Assembly (NCBI RefSeq): GCF_009761375.1
Contig: NZ_LEKM01000194.1
Coordinates: 1-54,873 of the forward strand
DNA length: 54,873 nucleotides
Origin: Ursidibacter arcticus
GTDB taxonomy: Bacteria; Pseudomonadota; Gammaproteobacteria; Enterobacterales; Pasteurellaceae
Direction of reading: 5' to 3'
Part shown: in pieces, positions 44,341 to 53,878 of the stretch
Layout of the letters: each line of letters opens with the position of its first letter
Numbering within the stretch: the first letter of the stretch is position 1
Position numbers and translations under genes: made by a program
The notes under the pieces: generated by a model
What the model saw: the letters and a program-made list of their open reading frames with translations, nothing else
Databases searched by the model: none
Told to the model about the DNA's origin: nothing

Positions 44341-44937
44341 CTATGACTTCTTTTTCTTCCATACTTTATCCTCTTGCCCTCGCCATAAACGCTGGATATT
44401 ATCGTGGTGACGATAAACCAATAAACAACAAACCAAAGCCACAGGAAAAGTAAATTCTGGCTTAAACCACCATACATAGAAAGGGAGTGTAAGGGCTGTT
44501 ATCACAGCACTGAGAGATGAATAGCCTGAAATTAAAAATACGAGTAGCCAACTAGCTAAAGCTAATCCTGAAATCGCATAGCCCATTGGGATAAGTATGC
44601 CAAATGCGGTTGCCACACCTTTACCACCACGAAAGCCGAAGAAAATAGGGAAAACGTGTCCTAAGCAAGCAGCAAGAGCAATAAAGCCAATTTCTGATGG
44701 AGATAGATTCAAATAAAAGCCGACTGACACGGGAAGTAGCCCTTTTAAAATGTCAAATAGCAATACTCCAATTGCCGATAATTTCCCCCCTATGCGTAAA
44801 ACATTTGTTGCACCAGGGTTATGTGAACCGTGTTCTCTTGGATCTGGTAAGCCAGCAAGACGACAAAAAAGGATCGCACTCGAAATAGAGCCAAATAAAT
44901 AGGCTGCTAAAATGATACCGTAAGCGATTACGCTCAT
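44341..44937 (-). CDS. plsY: PlsY, acyl-phosphate:glycerol-3-phosphate acyltransferase
   Basis: Inner-membrane enzyme that transfers an acyl group from acyl-phosphate to glycerol-3-phosphate, the first step of phospholipid synthesis. The 198-residue protein has about five membrane segments and the three conserved loop motifs [23 protein letters not shown], and [15 protein letters not shown]. Divergent from folB, the arrangement seen in H. influenzae and many gamma-proteobacteria. The C-terminal tail is basic (KVWKKKKS). Confidence 0.95.
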   Translation of the reverse strand: MSVIAYGIILAAYLFGSISSAILFCRLAGLPDPREHGSHNPGATNVLRIGGKLSAIGVLLFDILKGLLPVSVGFYLNLSPSEIGFIALAACLGHVFPIFFGFRGGKGVATAFGILIPMGYAISGLALASWLLVFLISGYSSLSAVITALTLPFYVWWFKPEFTFPVALVCCLLVYRHHDNIQRLWRGQEDKVWKKKKS

Positions 44938-45014
44938 ATTTTCCCCTTATTTCTTCGATAAATTATGTGATATTCTACGCTGAAGTTTGAAAAAGAAAAA
45001 TAAGGAAAGATCCG

Positions 45015-45365
45015 ATGACTGATAAAGTTTTTATTAATGAATTAACTGCCTTTGCTTCAATAGGTGCTTATGATTGGGAGCATACGATTAAACAGCGTTT
45101 AATTTTTAATATCGAAATGGAGTGGGATTTTAGCCAAGCTGTTGCTGAAGATAATGTAGAACATTGCTTAAATTATGCAGATGTTTCTCAAAAGATCCTT
45201 GATTTTGTTGAGAAAACACCATTTAAATTGGTGGAAACTGTGGCATATAAGGTTGCTGATTTATTACAAAATGAATTTGGTATTAAAACATTGAGAATTG
45301 AATTACATAAACCGAAAGCAGTGGCTCAAGCGAATAGTGTTGGGGTCATTGTGGCTCGGGGGTAA
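45015..45365 (+). CDS. folB: Dihydroneopterin aldolase
   Basis: Cleaves dihydroneopterin to 6-hydroxymethyldihydropterin and glycolaldehyde in folate synthesis. The 116-residue protein has the N-terminal MTDKVFINELTAFASIGAYDWE, NYADVSQKILDFVEKTPFKLVETVAY with the catalytic Glu, and LHKPKAVAQANSVGV with the catalytic Lys. Divergent from plsY; AAGGAAAG precedes the ATG. Confidence 0.95.
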   Translation: MTDKVFINELTAFASIGAYDWEHTIKQRLIFNIEMEWDFSQAVAEDNVEHCLNYADVSQKILDFVEKTPFKLVETVAYKVADLLQNEFGIKTLRIELHKPKAVAQANSVGVIVARG

Positions 45366-45395
45366 GGTTTTTAAATATTTAAAAGGAGAAAAATA

Positions 45396-46289
45396 ATGAA
45401 CTTACAACAACGTTTAACACAGCTAATAGAACAAGACTCTGATATTGAGCATAAAAATATAATCAAGCGGGTAGTTGAGCAACTTTTTTTGCAAAAATAC
45501 AATGCCAAAATATCTGCTGAAACCGTTGAGCAATTGTGTGTAGAATTTAACTTATCTCCAGTACAGCTCGCTTTACATTGCTTACCTATTGCCGCTTGCT
45601 ATGCTGTTGTGCCTGTCTCTAATTTTTATGTTGGTGCAGTAGCCATAGGTAAATCAGGGACATTCTACTTCGGAGCAAATTATGAGTTTGCAAGTGATGC
45701 GATTGCTCAATCTGTTCACGCAGAACAAAGTGCAATTTCTCACGCTTGGTTATCTGGTGAAACCGCATTAACCGATATGGTGGTAAATTATACACCTTGT
45801 GGACATTGTCGCCAGTTTATGAACGAGCTGAATACCGCCTCTACGCTACATATTCATTTACCTCATAGCCAACATAATTTACTACACAGTTATTTACCTG
45901 ATGCTTTTGGACCAACAAACTTAAACATTGATAACGTTCTATTTGATCCACAAAATCACGCTTTTAAAAAGCATAATGATGTCTTAATTCAAGCGGCAAT
46001 TAGTGCGGCTGAAAATGCTTATGCACCTTATAGTCAAGCAGTAAGTGGAATTGCATTACAGGTTGGCGAGCAAATTATTACAGGACGATATGCTGAAAAT
46101 GCAGCATTTAACCCGAGTTTTCTGCCTTTACAGAGTGCCTTAAATCAACGCAGAATGTTGGGACTAATTGATGTTCCTGTTAGTCGCATAGTATTAGCAG
46201 AAAAACAATCTATATTAAGTCATAGAAATATAACAACTTCTTTGGCAAAAAATTTATTTGATATATCTATTGAATATATTAGCTTGTAG
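45396..46289 (+). CDS. cdd: Cytidine deaminase (long, two-domain type)
   Basis: Deaminates cytidine and deoxycytidine to uridine and deoxyuridine in pyrimidine salvage. The 297-residue protein is the long dimeric type of E. coli (294): an N-terminal catalytic domain with zinc ligands His108 (HAE, Glu110 proton shuttle), Cys135 and Cys138 (PCGHC), and a C-terminal inactive domain (from about 190). AAAGGAG precedes the ATG. It follows folB by 30 bases and may be co-transcribed. Confidence 0.95.
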   Translation: MNLQQRLTQLIEQDSDIEHKNIIKRVVEQLFLQKYNAKISAETVEQLCVEFNLSPVQLALHCLPIAACYAVVPVSNFYVGAVAIGKSGTFYFGANYEFASDAIAQSVHAEQSAISHAWLSGETALTDMVVNYTPCGHCRQFMNELNTASTLHIHLPHSQHNLLHSYLPDAFGPTNLNIDNVLFDPQNHAFKKHNDVLIQAAISAAENAYAPYSQAVSGIALQVGEQIITGRYAENAAFNPSFLPLQSALNQRRMLGLIDVPVSRIVLAEKQSILSHRNITTSLAKNLFDISIEYISL

Positions 46290-46466
46290 CAGAAATAGTA
46301 TCTTATAGGTAACATTTTAGAACTTTTTTGCTAAAATTTGATTAAAGCCAATTAAATGTAAAAATAGATGTTTTCTAATTATAACAATACCAAGTAAAAT
46401 GGCACAAGTTTGCAACATTTATATGCATTGCGATACATAACATAATGATTTAATAAGAGTAACAAA

Positions 46467-47183
46467 ATGGAAAATCCACAAATTTTAATTGTTGAAGATG
46501 AAGCTGTAACTCGCAACACTCTGAAAAATGTGTTTGAAGCGGAAGGTTATGATGTCTTTGAAGCTGCCGATGGGGTAGAAATGCATTCAATACTTGCACA
46601 AAATCCTATTCATTTAGTCATTATGGACATCAATTTGCCAGGTAAAAATGGCTTAATGTTGGCTCGAGAATTACGTGAGAATACTGATATCGCTTTAATG
46701 TTTTTAACTGGACGTGATAATGAAGTGGATAAAATTCTTGGGCTTGAAATTGGTGCTGATGATTATATCACTAAGCCGTTTAACCCTAGAGAATTAACCA
46801 TTCGTGCAAGAAATTTATTACAACGCACGATGTCAGAAAAAGAAAAATCAGTTAAAGAAAATGAACAAGTTGATTGCTATCGTTTTAATAACTGGGTGCT
46901 TGATGTAAATAGCCGTAGTTTAATTAACCCTGAAGGCGATATTATTAAACTACCTCGTAGTGAGTTTAGAGCATTACTTCATTTCTGTGAAAACCCAGGC
47001 AAAATTCAGACTCGTGATGATTTACTTAAACGAATGACAGGACGTGAGTTAAAACCACACGATAGAACTGTTGATGTTACTATCCGCCGTATTCGTAAGC
47101 ATTTTGAAGATCATCCTAATACCCCAGAAATCATTGTAACTATTCACGGTGAAGGGTATCGTTTTTGTGGAGAATTGGAGTAG
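46467..47183 (+). CDS. arcA: ArcA two-component response regulator
   Basis: Response regulator of the ArcB-ArcA system, which adjusts respiratory and central metabolism to low oxygen. The 238-residue protein has a receiver domain (about 1-120) with Asp54 in [11 protein letters not shown], acidic pair near residues 10-11 and [26 protein letters not shown], then a winged-helix DNA-binding domain ending in [19 protein letters not shown] and [13 protein letters not shown]. Length equals E. coli ArcA. No sensor gene is adjacent. A 177-bp upstream gap is AT-rich with no repeat. Confidence 0.96.
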   Translation: MENPQILIVEDEAVTRNTLKNVFEAEGYDVFEAADGVEMHSILAQNPIHLVIMDINLPGKNGLMLARELRENTDIALMFLTGRDNEVDKILGLEIGADDYITKPFNPRELTIRARNLLQRTMSEKEKSVKENEQVDCYRFNNWVLDVNSRSLINPEGDIIKLPRSEFRALLHFCENPGKIQTRDDLLKRMTGRELKPHDRTVDVTIRRIRKHFEDHPNTPEIIVTIHGEGYRFCGELE

Positions 47184-47200
47184 ATAGAAAACTCTTATAA

Positions 47201-47241
47201 AAAACCGATTTGTAACTTATTAAGTTATAAAATCGGTTTTT
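47201..47241 (+). terminator. Intrinsic terminator after arcA
   Basis: AAAACCGATT (47201-47210) pairs with AATCGGTTTT (47231-47240), with a second inner pairing TAACTT/AAGTTA, followed by T. Confidence 0.9.
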
Positions 47242-47395
47242 CTTGTCTCCCTAAATGAGACAAGTGGTTGTTTGCTAATAACCTGTTTTACATCTATGTC
47301 AACTTACTCTCATTCCTTATCTACTTTTCCGCAACTTTTCCTGCTATTCTAATTGTGTTTTTAAAAATTTCAAATTTCAACCATTTTCCCAACTA

Positions 47396-47424
47396 TTGTC
47401 AGTATTATCTAACTTCTGTATAAT
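47396..47424 (+). promoter_or_regulatory. rpoZ-spoT promoter
   Basis: -35 TTGTCA (47396-47401), 17-base spacer, -10 TATAAT (47419-47424), about 48 bases before the rpoZ ATG. Confidence 0.8.
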
Positions 47425-47471
47425 CCCTATCCTTTTATAAATTGAAAATTTTGCAAAATTTGGAGTAAACA

Positions 47472-47753
47472 ATGGCTCGTGTAACCGTTCAAGATGCAGT
47501 AGATAAAATTGGTAACCGCTTTGATTTAATTTTAACTGCAGCTCGCCGAGCAAGACAATTACAGTTACATACGCGTGAAGCGTTAGTGGCAGAAGAAGGC
47601 GATAAACCAACAGTAATTGCATTGCGTGAGATTGAAGAAGGTTTAATCAATAACCAGATTATGGATCAGCAAGAAAAAATTGATGCACTTCATCAAGAAG
47701 TGGTTGAAAGAGAAGCTATTTCTTTCCTTGCGGATGTCCAAGCAAATTCATAA
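47472..47753 (+). CDS. rpoZ: RNA polymerase omega subunit
   Basis: Small subunit that helps assemble RNA polymerase and takes part in ppGpp binding. The 93-residue protein has the family N-terminus [21 protein letters not shown] and [11 protein letters not shown]. coli omega is 91. TGGAGTAAACA precedes the ATG. First gene of rpoZ-spoT, as in E. coli and H. influenzae. Confidence 0.96.
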   Translation: MARVTVQDAVDKIGNRFDLILTAARRARQLQLHTREALVAEEGDKPTVIALREIEEGLINNQIMDQQEKIDALHQEVVEREAISFLADVQANS

Positions 47754-47854
47754 TTTTAAATGGGCAATTCAATGTAAGCGGTGAGATCTCTCACTCAATT
47801 TACAAGTGAATTGTCCATTTTTGTATCTAAATTTTATTCAAGGAAAGGTGTAAC

Positions 47855-49963
47855 GTGGATCTTTTTGAACCTCTCAATTCCATTATTCAAGGTTATCTAC
47901 CCGCAGAGCAGATCGAGCGAGTAAAGCGTGCCTTTGTAGTGGCACGAGATGCTCACGAAGGTCAATTTCGCTCAAGTGGTGAACCGTACATTACTCACCC
48001 TGTTGCAGTAGCTTGTATTATTGCTGAAATGAAGCTCGATCACGAAGCAGTTATTGCTGCATTGTTGCACGATGTGATCGAAGATACGCCTTATACGGAA
48101 GGGCAACTTGCCGAAGAATTTGGGGCAAGTGTGGCAGAAATTGTACAGGGCGTTTCTAAGCTCGATAAGTTAAAATTTCGTACTCGCCAAGAAGCACAGG
48201 TGGAAAATTTCCGTAAAATGATTTTGGCAATGACCAAAGATGTGCGCGTGGTGTTAATTAAGTTAGCTGACCGTACACACAATATGCAAACATTGGGGGC
48301 ATTGCGTCCAGATAAACGTTTGCGAATTGCGAAAGAAACCCTTGAAATTTATACGCCATTGGCTCATCGCTTAGGAATGGAATCCCTGAAAAATGAGTTG
48401 GAAGATCTCTGCTTTAAGGCGATGTATCCCTACCGCTATGAAGTAATTAAACGCTCTATCGAAACGGCAAGGGGAAATTTGCAAGAGATGATTTTACGCA
48501 TTTCTGCTGAAATTAAAGCTCGCTTAGATGAAGTGGGGATCAAATGCCGAGTGTATGGTAAAGAACGCCCACTTTATTATCTTTATCAAAAAATTCGTGA
48601 AAAAACGCAACATTTTAATTCTATTTTAGATATTTATTCATTTCGTGTTGTGGTTGAGAGTGTGGATAACTGCTATCGAGTACTTGGGCAGATGCATTCA
48701 CTATATAAACCTCGTCCTTTCCAAGTTAAAGATTATATTGCCGTACCGAAAACCAATGGTTATCAATCTCTTCATACTTCGATGATTGGACCGAAAGGTG
48801 TGCCTGTTGATGTGTTAATTCGTACGGAAGAGATGGATCAAATGGCTCGACTTGGGGTCGCTGCACATTGGGGATATCAAGATCACGCAAGCACTAGCGT
48901 TCAAGTTCGTACACAGCAATGGCTAAAAAGCATTGTTGAGATGCAACAAAGTGCAGGAAATTCAGCTGAGTTTATTGAGAATGTTAAATCAGATCTATTC
49001 TCTAGTGATATTTATGTATTTACGCCTAAGGGGCGTATTGTTCAACTTCCTGCAAATGCGACAGCAGTAGATTTTGCGTATGCGTTACATACAGATATTG
49101 GTGATCGCTGTATTGGTGCGGTGGTTGACCGCAATCCTTATCCGCTTTCTCAGCCATTACAATCTGGACAAACCATTGAAATTCAAACGGCGGAAACTGT
49201 ACGTTTGAATGCACTATGGCTAAACTTTGTGGTAACAGCAAAAGCTCGCTCTTGTATTCGTAGCACTTTAAAACGCCAAGAACGTGATTCAGCGGTTTCT
49301 TTAGGTAAACGACAATTATTACTCTCGCTAAATTCGCAAAACTTTGAGCAAATCGACCCGCTTGTAAAACAAAATTTACTTGATGAATTAAAATTAACTA
49401 ACTTTGATGATCTCCTTGCAGAAATAGGCTTGGGTAATCAAATTAGTGGTGTAGTGGCACAACGTTTATCAGGGCAAAAATTAGAAATTGATACAGATGG
49501 AAATCCTGAAAATAATCAGCCATTGGCAATTCAAGGGGTTGATAGTAGCCTCATTAGCTTTGCAAAATGCTGTTTACCTGTGCCTGGCGATGAGATTATT
49601 GCCCATATTAGCTCAGGAAAAGGACTAAGTATTCATCACATTGGTTGTCGAAATGTCAAAGATTATGCACAAGATCAGCGTCACTACATGCCAGTCAGTT
49701 GGGAAATTGCTAAAGAAAAAGCGATTGAGTTTGAAGCAGAAATTTGGATTGATATTTTAAATCAACAAGGTGTATTGGCAGACATTACAACCGCCGTTGC
49801 GAAAATGCAAAGTAATATTTTGAGTATCCAAAGTGAAGCAAGAGCAGGTGGTGTTTACCAAGTAAAAATGTTGGTGAGCGTAAAAGATAAAGCACATTTA
49901 GATACTATCCTACATAAACTTTCTTACCTAGTTGGAGTGGTTAAAGCGGTAAGATCTGTTTAA
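47855..49963 (+). CDS. spoT: SpoT, bifunctional (p)ppGpp synthetase/hydrolase
   Basis: Makes and degrades the alarmone (p)ppGpp in starvation and stress. The 702-residue protein has an intact hydrolase HD domain (HPVAVACIIAEMK, LLHDVIEDT), a synthetase domain (about 235-345, with HSLYKPRPFQVKDYI and TNGYQSLHTSMIG), a TGS domain (about 385-447) and a C-terminal ACT domain. The intact HD and the rpoZ linkage indicate SpoT rather than RelA. The start codon is GTG at 47855, preceded by AAGGAAAGG. In H. influenzae recG follows directly; here a toxin-antitoxin pair lies between. Confidence 0.96.
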   Translation: MDLFEPLNSIIQGYLPAEQIERVKRAFVVARDAHEGQFRSSGEPYITHPVAVACIIAEMKLDHEAVIAALLHDVIEDTPYTEGQLAEEFGASVAEIVQGVSKLDKLKFRTRQEAQVENFRKMILAMTKDVRVVLIKLADRTHNMQTLGALRPDKRLRIAKETLEIYTPLAHRLGMESLKNELEDLCFKAMYPYRYEVIKRSIETARGNLQEMILRISAEIKARLDEVGIKCRVYGKERPLYYLYQKIREKTQHFNSILDIYSFRVVVESVDNCYRVLGQMHSLYKPRPFQVKDYIAVPKTNGYQSLHTSMIGPKGVPVDVLIRTEEMDQMARLGVAAHWGYQDHASTSVQVRTQQWLKSIVEMQQSAGNSAEFIENVKSDLFSSDIYVFTPKGRIVQLPANATAVDFAYALHTDIGDRCIGAVVDRNPYPLSQPLQSGQTIEIQTAETVRLNALWLNFVVTAKARSCIRSTLKRQERDSAVSLGKRQLLLSLNSQNFEQIDPLVKQNLLDELKLTNFDDLLAEIGLGNQISGVVAQRLSGQKLEIDTDGNPENNQPLAIQGVDSSLISFAKCCLPVPGDEIIAHISSGKGLSIHHIGCRNVKDYAQDQRHYMPVSWEIAKEKAIEFEAEIWIDILNQQGVLADITTAVAKMQSNILSIQSEARAGGVYQVKMLVSVKDKAHLDTILHKLSYLVGVVKAVRSV

Positions 49964-49975
49964 TTTTTTGCAAAT
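49942..49975 (+). repeat. DNA uptake signal sequence at the spoT 3' end
   Basis: TAAAGCGGTAAGATCTGTTT followed by AATTTTTTGCAAA, overlapping the last codons of spoT. Confidence 0.7.
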
Positions 49976-50007
49976 ATTATTTAAATTTTGCTCATTTACG
50001 GGAAACA

Positions 50008-50041
50008 CCCGAATGAGGTTCGGGAGTCGGATCTATATAAT
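50008..50041 (+). promoter_or_regulatory. Promoter/operator of the toxin-antitoxin pair
   Basis: The dyad CCCGAA (50008-50013) / TTCGGG (50019-50024) lies just upstream of a -10 TATAAT (50036-50041). The position over the -35 region fits an autorepressor site for the antitoxin complex. The dyad could instead be a weak spoT terminator, though it lacks a T run. Confidence 0.5.
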
Positions 50042-50064
50042 TTAAAAGCGAGCGGAGAAGATGT

Positions 50065-50244
50065 ATGTTAATGAAACAAAAAGGTTATGATGAATTTTTA
50101 GCAGATAAAATTGCAAAAGGCTTACAAGACTATAAGCAAGGGCGATTTCATACTGCCGAGCAAGCTAAGCAGCATATTGAGCAAACGTTAATAAGAAAAG
50201 AACGAGAACTTCAAGAGCAGATGAATAATGCAAGTTATGCGTAA
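50065..50244 (+). CDS. Antitoxin of a RelE/ParE-type module
   Basis: Predicted antitoxin of 59 residues that would neutralise the toxin encoded next and repress the operon. It is highly charged and helical, with LADKIAKGLQDYKQGRFHTA (a likely DNA-binding or dimerising part) and an acidic/basic C-terminal helix EQTLIRKERELQEQ for wrapping the toxin. This resembles small ParD/RelB/StbD-like antitoxins, but I cannot name a family. GGAG at 50054-50057 gives 7-base spacing to the ATG at 50065; one at 50071 is in frame and possible. Its last codons overlap the toxin start by 17 bases. Confidence 0.72.
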   Translation: MLMKQKGYDEFLADKIAKGLQDYKQGRFHTAEQAKQHIEQTLIRKERELQEQMNNASYA

Positions 50245-50533
50245 GCCTTATATTATTTCCGATCAGGCTTTAAAAGATATTGATGAAATTATTGAAAATG
50301 TAATTGAGTTTACTTCATATACAGCAAGTGGAATTAAGCTCTATAATGAAATTTTTGAAACCTTAGAGTTAATTAGCTTACTTCCAAAAGCTGGGCGAAT
50401 GCGACAAGAAAATAATGCATTAAGGGAAATGTTTGCTCGTTCTTATCGTATTGTTTATCAAGAGTTTGATGACGTTATTTTGATTATTACTGTGATCCAT
50501 TCCCGAAGATTGTACCCACAGCCCATAAACTAA
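50228..50533 (+). CDS. RelE/ParE-family toxin
   Basis: Predicted toxin of a type II module, 101 residues. The N-terminal YIISDQALKDIDEIIENVIEF helices, ALREMFARSYRIVYQEFDDVILIITVIHSRR and the C-terminal RRLYPQ match the RelE/ParE fold, which includes ribosome-dependent mRNA interferases and gyrase inhibitors. The signature YRIVY...I..V.H.RR is present; which target it has cannot be told. The start may be 50228 or the ATG at 50237; both overlap the antitoxin reading frame. The pair lies between spoT and recG, which are neighbours in H. influenzae. Confidence 0.85.
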   Translation: MQVMRKPYIISDQALKDIDEIIENVIEFTSYTASGIKLYNEIFETLELISLLPKAGRMRQENNALREMFARSYRIVYQEFDDVILIITVIHSRRLYPQPIN

Positions 50534-50604
50534 AAGATAATTTTGAATTTCCTCTTATTTTTGTTAGCACTTTTTATAAGTTTATTTCTTCAGGAATTTT
50601 ACCA

Positions 50605-52686
50605 ATGAGCCAGCAATTATTAGATGGTGTTCCTTTAACTACGCTTTCAGGTGTAGGATCTGCAATAGCTGAAAGGCTGAGCCGAATTGGGATCAACAAT
50701 GTGCAAGATCTGCTTTTCCATTTACCGATGCGTTATGAAGATCGTACAAGGATCACGCCGATTATTGATCTCCGTCCAGAATCTTATGCCACTATTGAAG
50801 GCATTGTCCAACTCACTGAAGTGCAATTTGGTAAACGCCCTATTCTTTCTACAACGTTATCTGACGGCACAAGTAAAATCACCCTGAAATTTTTTAATTT
50901 TAATGCTGGAATGAAAAATAGCCTTGTGGCTGGAACAAGAGTAAAAGCCTTTGGCGAAATTCGACGTGGGCGTTATATGGCAGAGATTCATCACCCTGAA
51001 TATCAAATTATTCGGGGAAACCAACCGCTTGTATTAGCAGAAACGCTTACGCCTATTTATTCAACCACTGAAGGATTAAAACAGGCATCACTCAGAAAAT
51101 TAACCGATCAAGCTCTCGCGTTGTTGGATAAAGTACAGGTTCAAGAATTATTGCCTGATCAATTCAATCCGTATCCATATAGTTTAAAGGACGCTTTAAA
51201 ATTTTTACATCGCCCAACCCCTGATGTTCCTGTCGAATTATTGGAAAAAGGCGAACATTCCGCACAAAAAAGGCTTATTTTTGAAGAGCTACTGGCACAC
51301 AATTTAGCAATGCAGCAGATTAGAATTGGTGTGCAACAACATTATGCGGAATCATTACGTTATCAAAGTGATTTAAAACAACGTTTTTTAGCTAGCTTAC
51401 CTTTTCAACCAACCAAAGCACAGCAACGGGTTACTTGTGAAATTGAACAGGATTTAGCCAAGCCATTTCCGATGATGCGGTTAGTGCAAGGTGATGTTGG
51501 TTCAGGAAAGACCCTTGTGGCTGCATTAGCGGCATTATTAGCCATTGATAATGGTAAACAAGTTGCGTTAATGGCACCAACTGAAATTTTGGCGGAGCAA
51601 CACGCTACTAATTTTGCAAATTGGCTACAACCTTTTGGCATTGAAGTTGGTTGGTTAGCGGGAAAAGTAAAGGGAAAAGCACGCACTGCACAACTTGAAG
51701 CAATAAAAAATGGCAATGTGCAGATGATCATCGGAACTCACGCACTTTTCCAAGAACAAGTTGAATTTCATAATTTGGCATTAGTCATTATTGATGAACA
51801 ACACCGATTTGGCGTGCATCAACGGCTGACACTACGAGAAAAAGGGGCTAAAGGCGATGTTTATCCACATCAGCTGATTATGACAGCAACACCTATTCCC
51901 CGCACATTAGCAATGACGGTTTATGCCGATTTAGATACATCTATTATTGATGAATTACCACCAGGTAGAACACCGATTACAACAGTTGCTATCTCAGAAG
52001 AACGTCGTGATGAAATTGTTCGCCGAGTATATCAAGCCTGTAAAAATGAGCATCGGCAGGCTTATTGGGTTTGTACTTTGATAGATGAATCGGAAGTCCT
52101 AGAAGCTCAAGCAGCAGAAGCAATGGCAGAAGATTTGCAAAGAGCCTTGCCCGATTTACGCATTGGTTTGGTGCACGGTAGAATGAAACCACAAGAAAAA
52201 CAAGCAATTATGGCGGAATTTAAGCAAGCAAATATTGATTTATTGGTTGCGACAACAGTGATTGAAGTAGGGGTTGATGTACCAAATGCCAGTTTGATGA
52301 TTATTGAAAATTCCGAAAGATTAGGTTTAGCACAGTTGCACCAACTGCGTGGACGTGTCGGGCGTGGTGCAACAGCGTCTCATTGCGTACTAATGTATAA
52401 AGCTCCGTTAGGTAAGATTTCCAGTAAGCGTTTACAAGTAATGCGAGATAGTCAAGATGGGTTTGTGATTGCAGAAAAAGATCTCGAAATTCGTGGTACA
52501 GGAGAAATTCTAGGCACAAAACAGACAGGAATGGCTGAATTTAAAGTGGCTAATCTGATGCGAGATCGAAAAATGATTCCATTAGTGCAAAATTATGCAA
52601 AACAGATAATTACCCAAGATCCAGAACTCGCTCAACAGCTTATTCACCGTTGGTTGAATAGCAAAACGATGTACAGTAACGCTTAA
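50605..52686 (+). CDS. recG: ATP-dependent DNA helicase RecG
   Basis: Branch-migrating helicase that reverses stalled replication forks and processes recombination intermediates. The 693-residue protein has an N-terminal wedge domain with an OB fold (about 1-165, including LLFHLPMRYEDRT), helicase motifs GDVGSGKTLVA (Walker A), DEQHRFGVHQR (Walker B) and TATPIPRTLAMTVYADLD, and the C-terminal LHQLRGRVGRGATASHCVL. Length matches E. coli RecG (693). Confidence 0.97.
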   Translation: MSQQLLDGVPLTTLSGVGSAIAERLSRIGINNVQDLLFHLPMRYEDRTRITPIIDLRPESYATIEGIVQLTEVQFGKRPILSTTLSDGTSKITLKFFNFNAGMKNSLVAGTRVKAFGEIRRGRYMAEIHHPEYQIIRGNQPLVLAETLTPIYSTTEGLKQASLRKLTDQALALLDKVQVQELLPDQFNPYPYSLKDALKFLHRPTPDVPVELLEKGEHSAQKRLIFEELLAHNLAMQQIRIGVQQHYAESLRYQSDLKQRFLASLPFQPTKAQQRVTCEIEQDLAKPFPMMRLVQGDVGSGKTLVAALAALLAIDNGKQVALMAPTEILAEQHATNFANWLQPFGIEVGWLAGKVKGKARTAQLEAIKNGNVQMIIGTHALFQEQVEFHNLALVIIDEQHRFGVHQRLTLREKGAKGDVYPHQLIMTATPIPRTLAMTVYADLDTSIIDELPPGRTPITTVAISEERRDEIVRRVYQACKNEHRQAYWVCTLIDESEVLEAQAAEAMAEDLQRALPDLRIGLVHGRMKPQEKQAIMAEFKQANIDLLVATTVIEVGVDVPNASLMIIENSERLGLAQLHQLRGRVGRGATASHCVLMYKAPLGKISSKRLQVMRDSQDGFVIAEKDLEIRGTGEILGTKQTGMAEFKVANLMRDRKMIPLVQNYAKQIITQDPELAQQLIHRWLNSKTMYSNA

Positions 52687-52727
52687 TAGGCGGGGCGATT
52701 TTATAAATTTTTTAGAGGAGACAAATA

Positions 52728-53321
52728 ATGTTAAGTGACCAAGATATTTTTAATCGCTATCAAGCGAAAAAAACAGAATTTGATAAATGTGCAGAGATTT
52801 CTCTTATAGGGCATTCTCTATTTGATATGTGGGGTGATATGCCAGATGGAACGCCAAGCCTTGTGGGTAAAAGTGTGGCGAATTTAGGTTTATCTGGAAC
52901 TAGCACTCGCCAATATTTAGATGTTATTGTGAAGCCAAAGCATATTCATTCACTAGGTAAAGATGTTTTTATCTTTCTTGGTGTCAATGATATTGTTAAA
53001 GAACCTGATTATTCACCGAAACAGGTGTTGGATTGGCTCAATGATATGATTGCAGTGTTTCGCCAAATATCACCAACATCTCGTTTTTATTTATTAGAAG
53101 CTACGCCAGTCAATAATATTGCCACAGTTGATAATCCACAAATTCTAGAGTTGAATCAGTATCTTGAGAATCATTGTGCAAGCGATGTTATCTATGTAAA
53201 AACGTGGCAGTATTTTGAAAATGCGGAAGGTAAATTGGATTTGGAATTTTGTCACGATGGTCTGCATTTTACTCAGAAAGGGTATGATGTGCTAAGCCGA
53301 ATTCTGACAAATTATTTGTAA
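52728..53321 (+). CDS. SGNH/GDSL-family hydrolase
   Basis: Predicted esterase or lipase-like enzyme of 197 residues with no signal peptide, so probably cytoplasmic. The four catalytic blocks are recognisable: block I GHS with nucleophile Ser30 (in SLIGHSLFDMWG), block II Gly54 (NLGLSG), block III Asn87 (FLGVNDIV) and block V Asp177-x-x-His180 (CHDGLHFTQKGY). Substrate is unknown. AGAGGAG precedes the ATG. It lies 41 bases after recG and 4 bases before ubiC, so the three and murI may form one operon. Confidence 0.85.
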   Translation: MLSDQDIFNRYQAKKTEFDKCAEISLIGHSLFDMWGDMPDGTPSLVGKSVANLGLSGTSTRQYLDVIVKPKHIHSLGKDVFIFLGVNDIVKEPDYSPKQVLDWLNDMIAVFRQISPTSRFYLLEATPVNNIATVDNPQILELNQYLENHCASDVIYVKTWQYFENAEGKLDLEFCHDGLHFTQKGYDVLSRILTNYL

Positions 53322-53325
53322 TAAG

Positions 53326-53847
53326 ATGGATAAGCTCTCTTTATATCGCAAATTGCTAGAAAATGGAAATTGGCAAACAGGCGAGAAAAATTTACCTAAG
53401 AAGGTTGCGAATTGGTTGCTACATTCGGATTCTTTAACGCAAAAGTTACAGAGCATTTGTGATAATCTAAAGGTTGAAATTACTCAGCAGGGTTGGCAAG
53501 CTGTGAGATCTTCACAGGCATTTGCAAAAAATGACGAAAATCATACCGCTTGGCTGCGTGAAGTGATATTAAAAGGTGATGAGCAAGATTGGATTTTTGC
53601 TCAAACAATTTTGCCGAAGCAGACGATTGAAATGGTGGCTAGCCCAGTTTTAGAATTGGGAGAAAACCCTATTGGCTTATGGCTATTCCCACAGCAACCC
53701 GCACGCATTTCATTGGAATGGTGTTTTGATACTGCGACTAAATTATATGCAAGGCGTTCACTGTTATCTTTAAACGGCTACCCCTTGGCTATTTATGAGC
53801 TTTTTTTACCGAAATTTTCGTTTGAACCTTGTGATATAAAGGAGTAG
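53326..53847 (+). CDS. ubiC: Chorismate pyruvate-lyase
   Basis: Cleaves chorismate to 4-hydroxybenzoate and pyruvate, the first committed step of ubiquinone synthesis. The 173-residue protein has the active-site Arg in WLREVIL (Arg78), FAQTILPKQT, LGENPIGLWLFP and the C-terminal ARRSLLSLNGYPLAIYELFLP with Glu158. E. coli UbiC is 165 residues. Its usual partner ubiA is not adjacent. It starts 4 bases after the SGNH hydrolase stop and ends 31 bases before murI. Confidence 0.9.
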   Translation: MDKLSLYRKLLENGNWQTGEKNLPKKVANWLLHSDSLTQKLQSICDNLKVEITQQGWQAVRSSQAFAKNDENHTAWLREVILKGDEQDWIFAQTILPKQTIEMVASPVLELGENPIGLWLFPQQPARISLEWCFDTATKLYARRSLLSLNGYPLAIYELFLPKFSFEPCDIKE

Positions 53848-53878
53848 CATTGAGCAAATTTATTTGCTGTACCAATTT

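Noticed and set aside
50008-50024. The CCCGAA/TTCGGG dyad as the spoT terminator
   Set aside because: No T run follows and the stem is only six base pairs; an operator role is more likely, though not proven.
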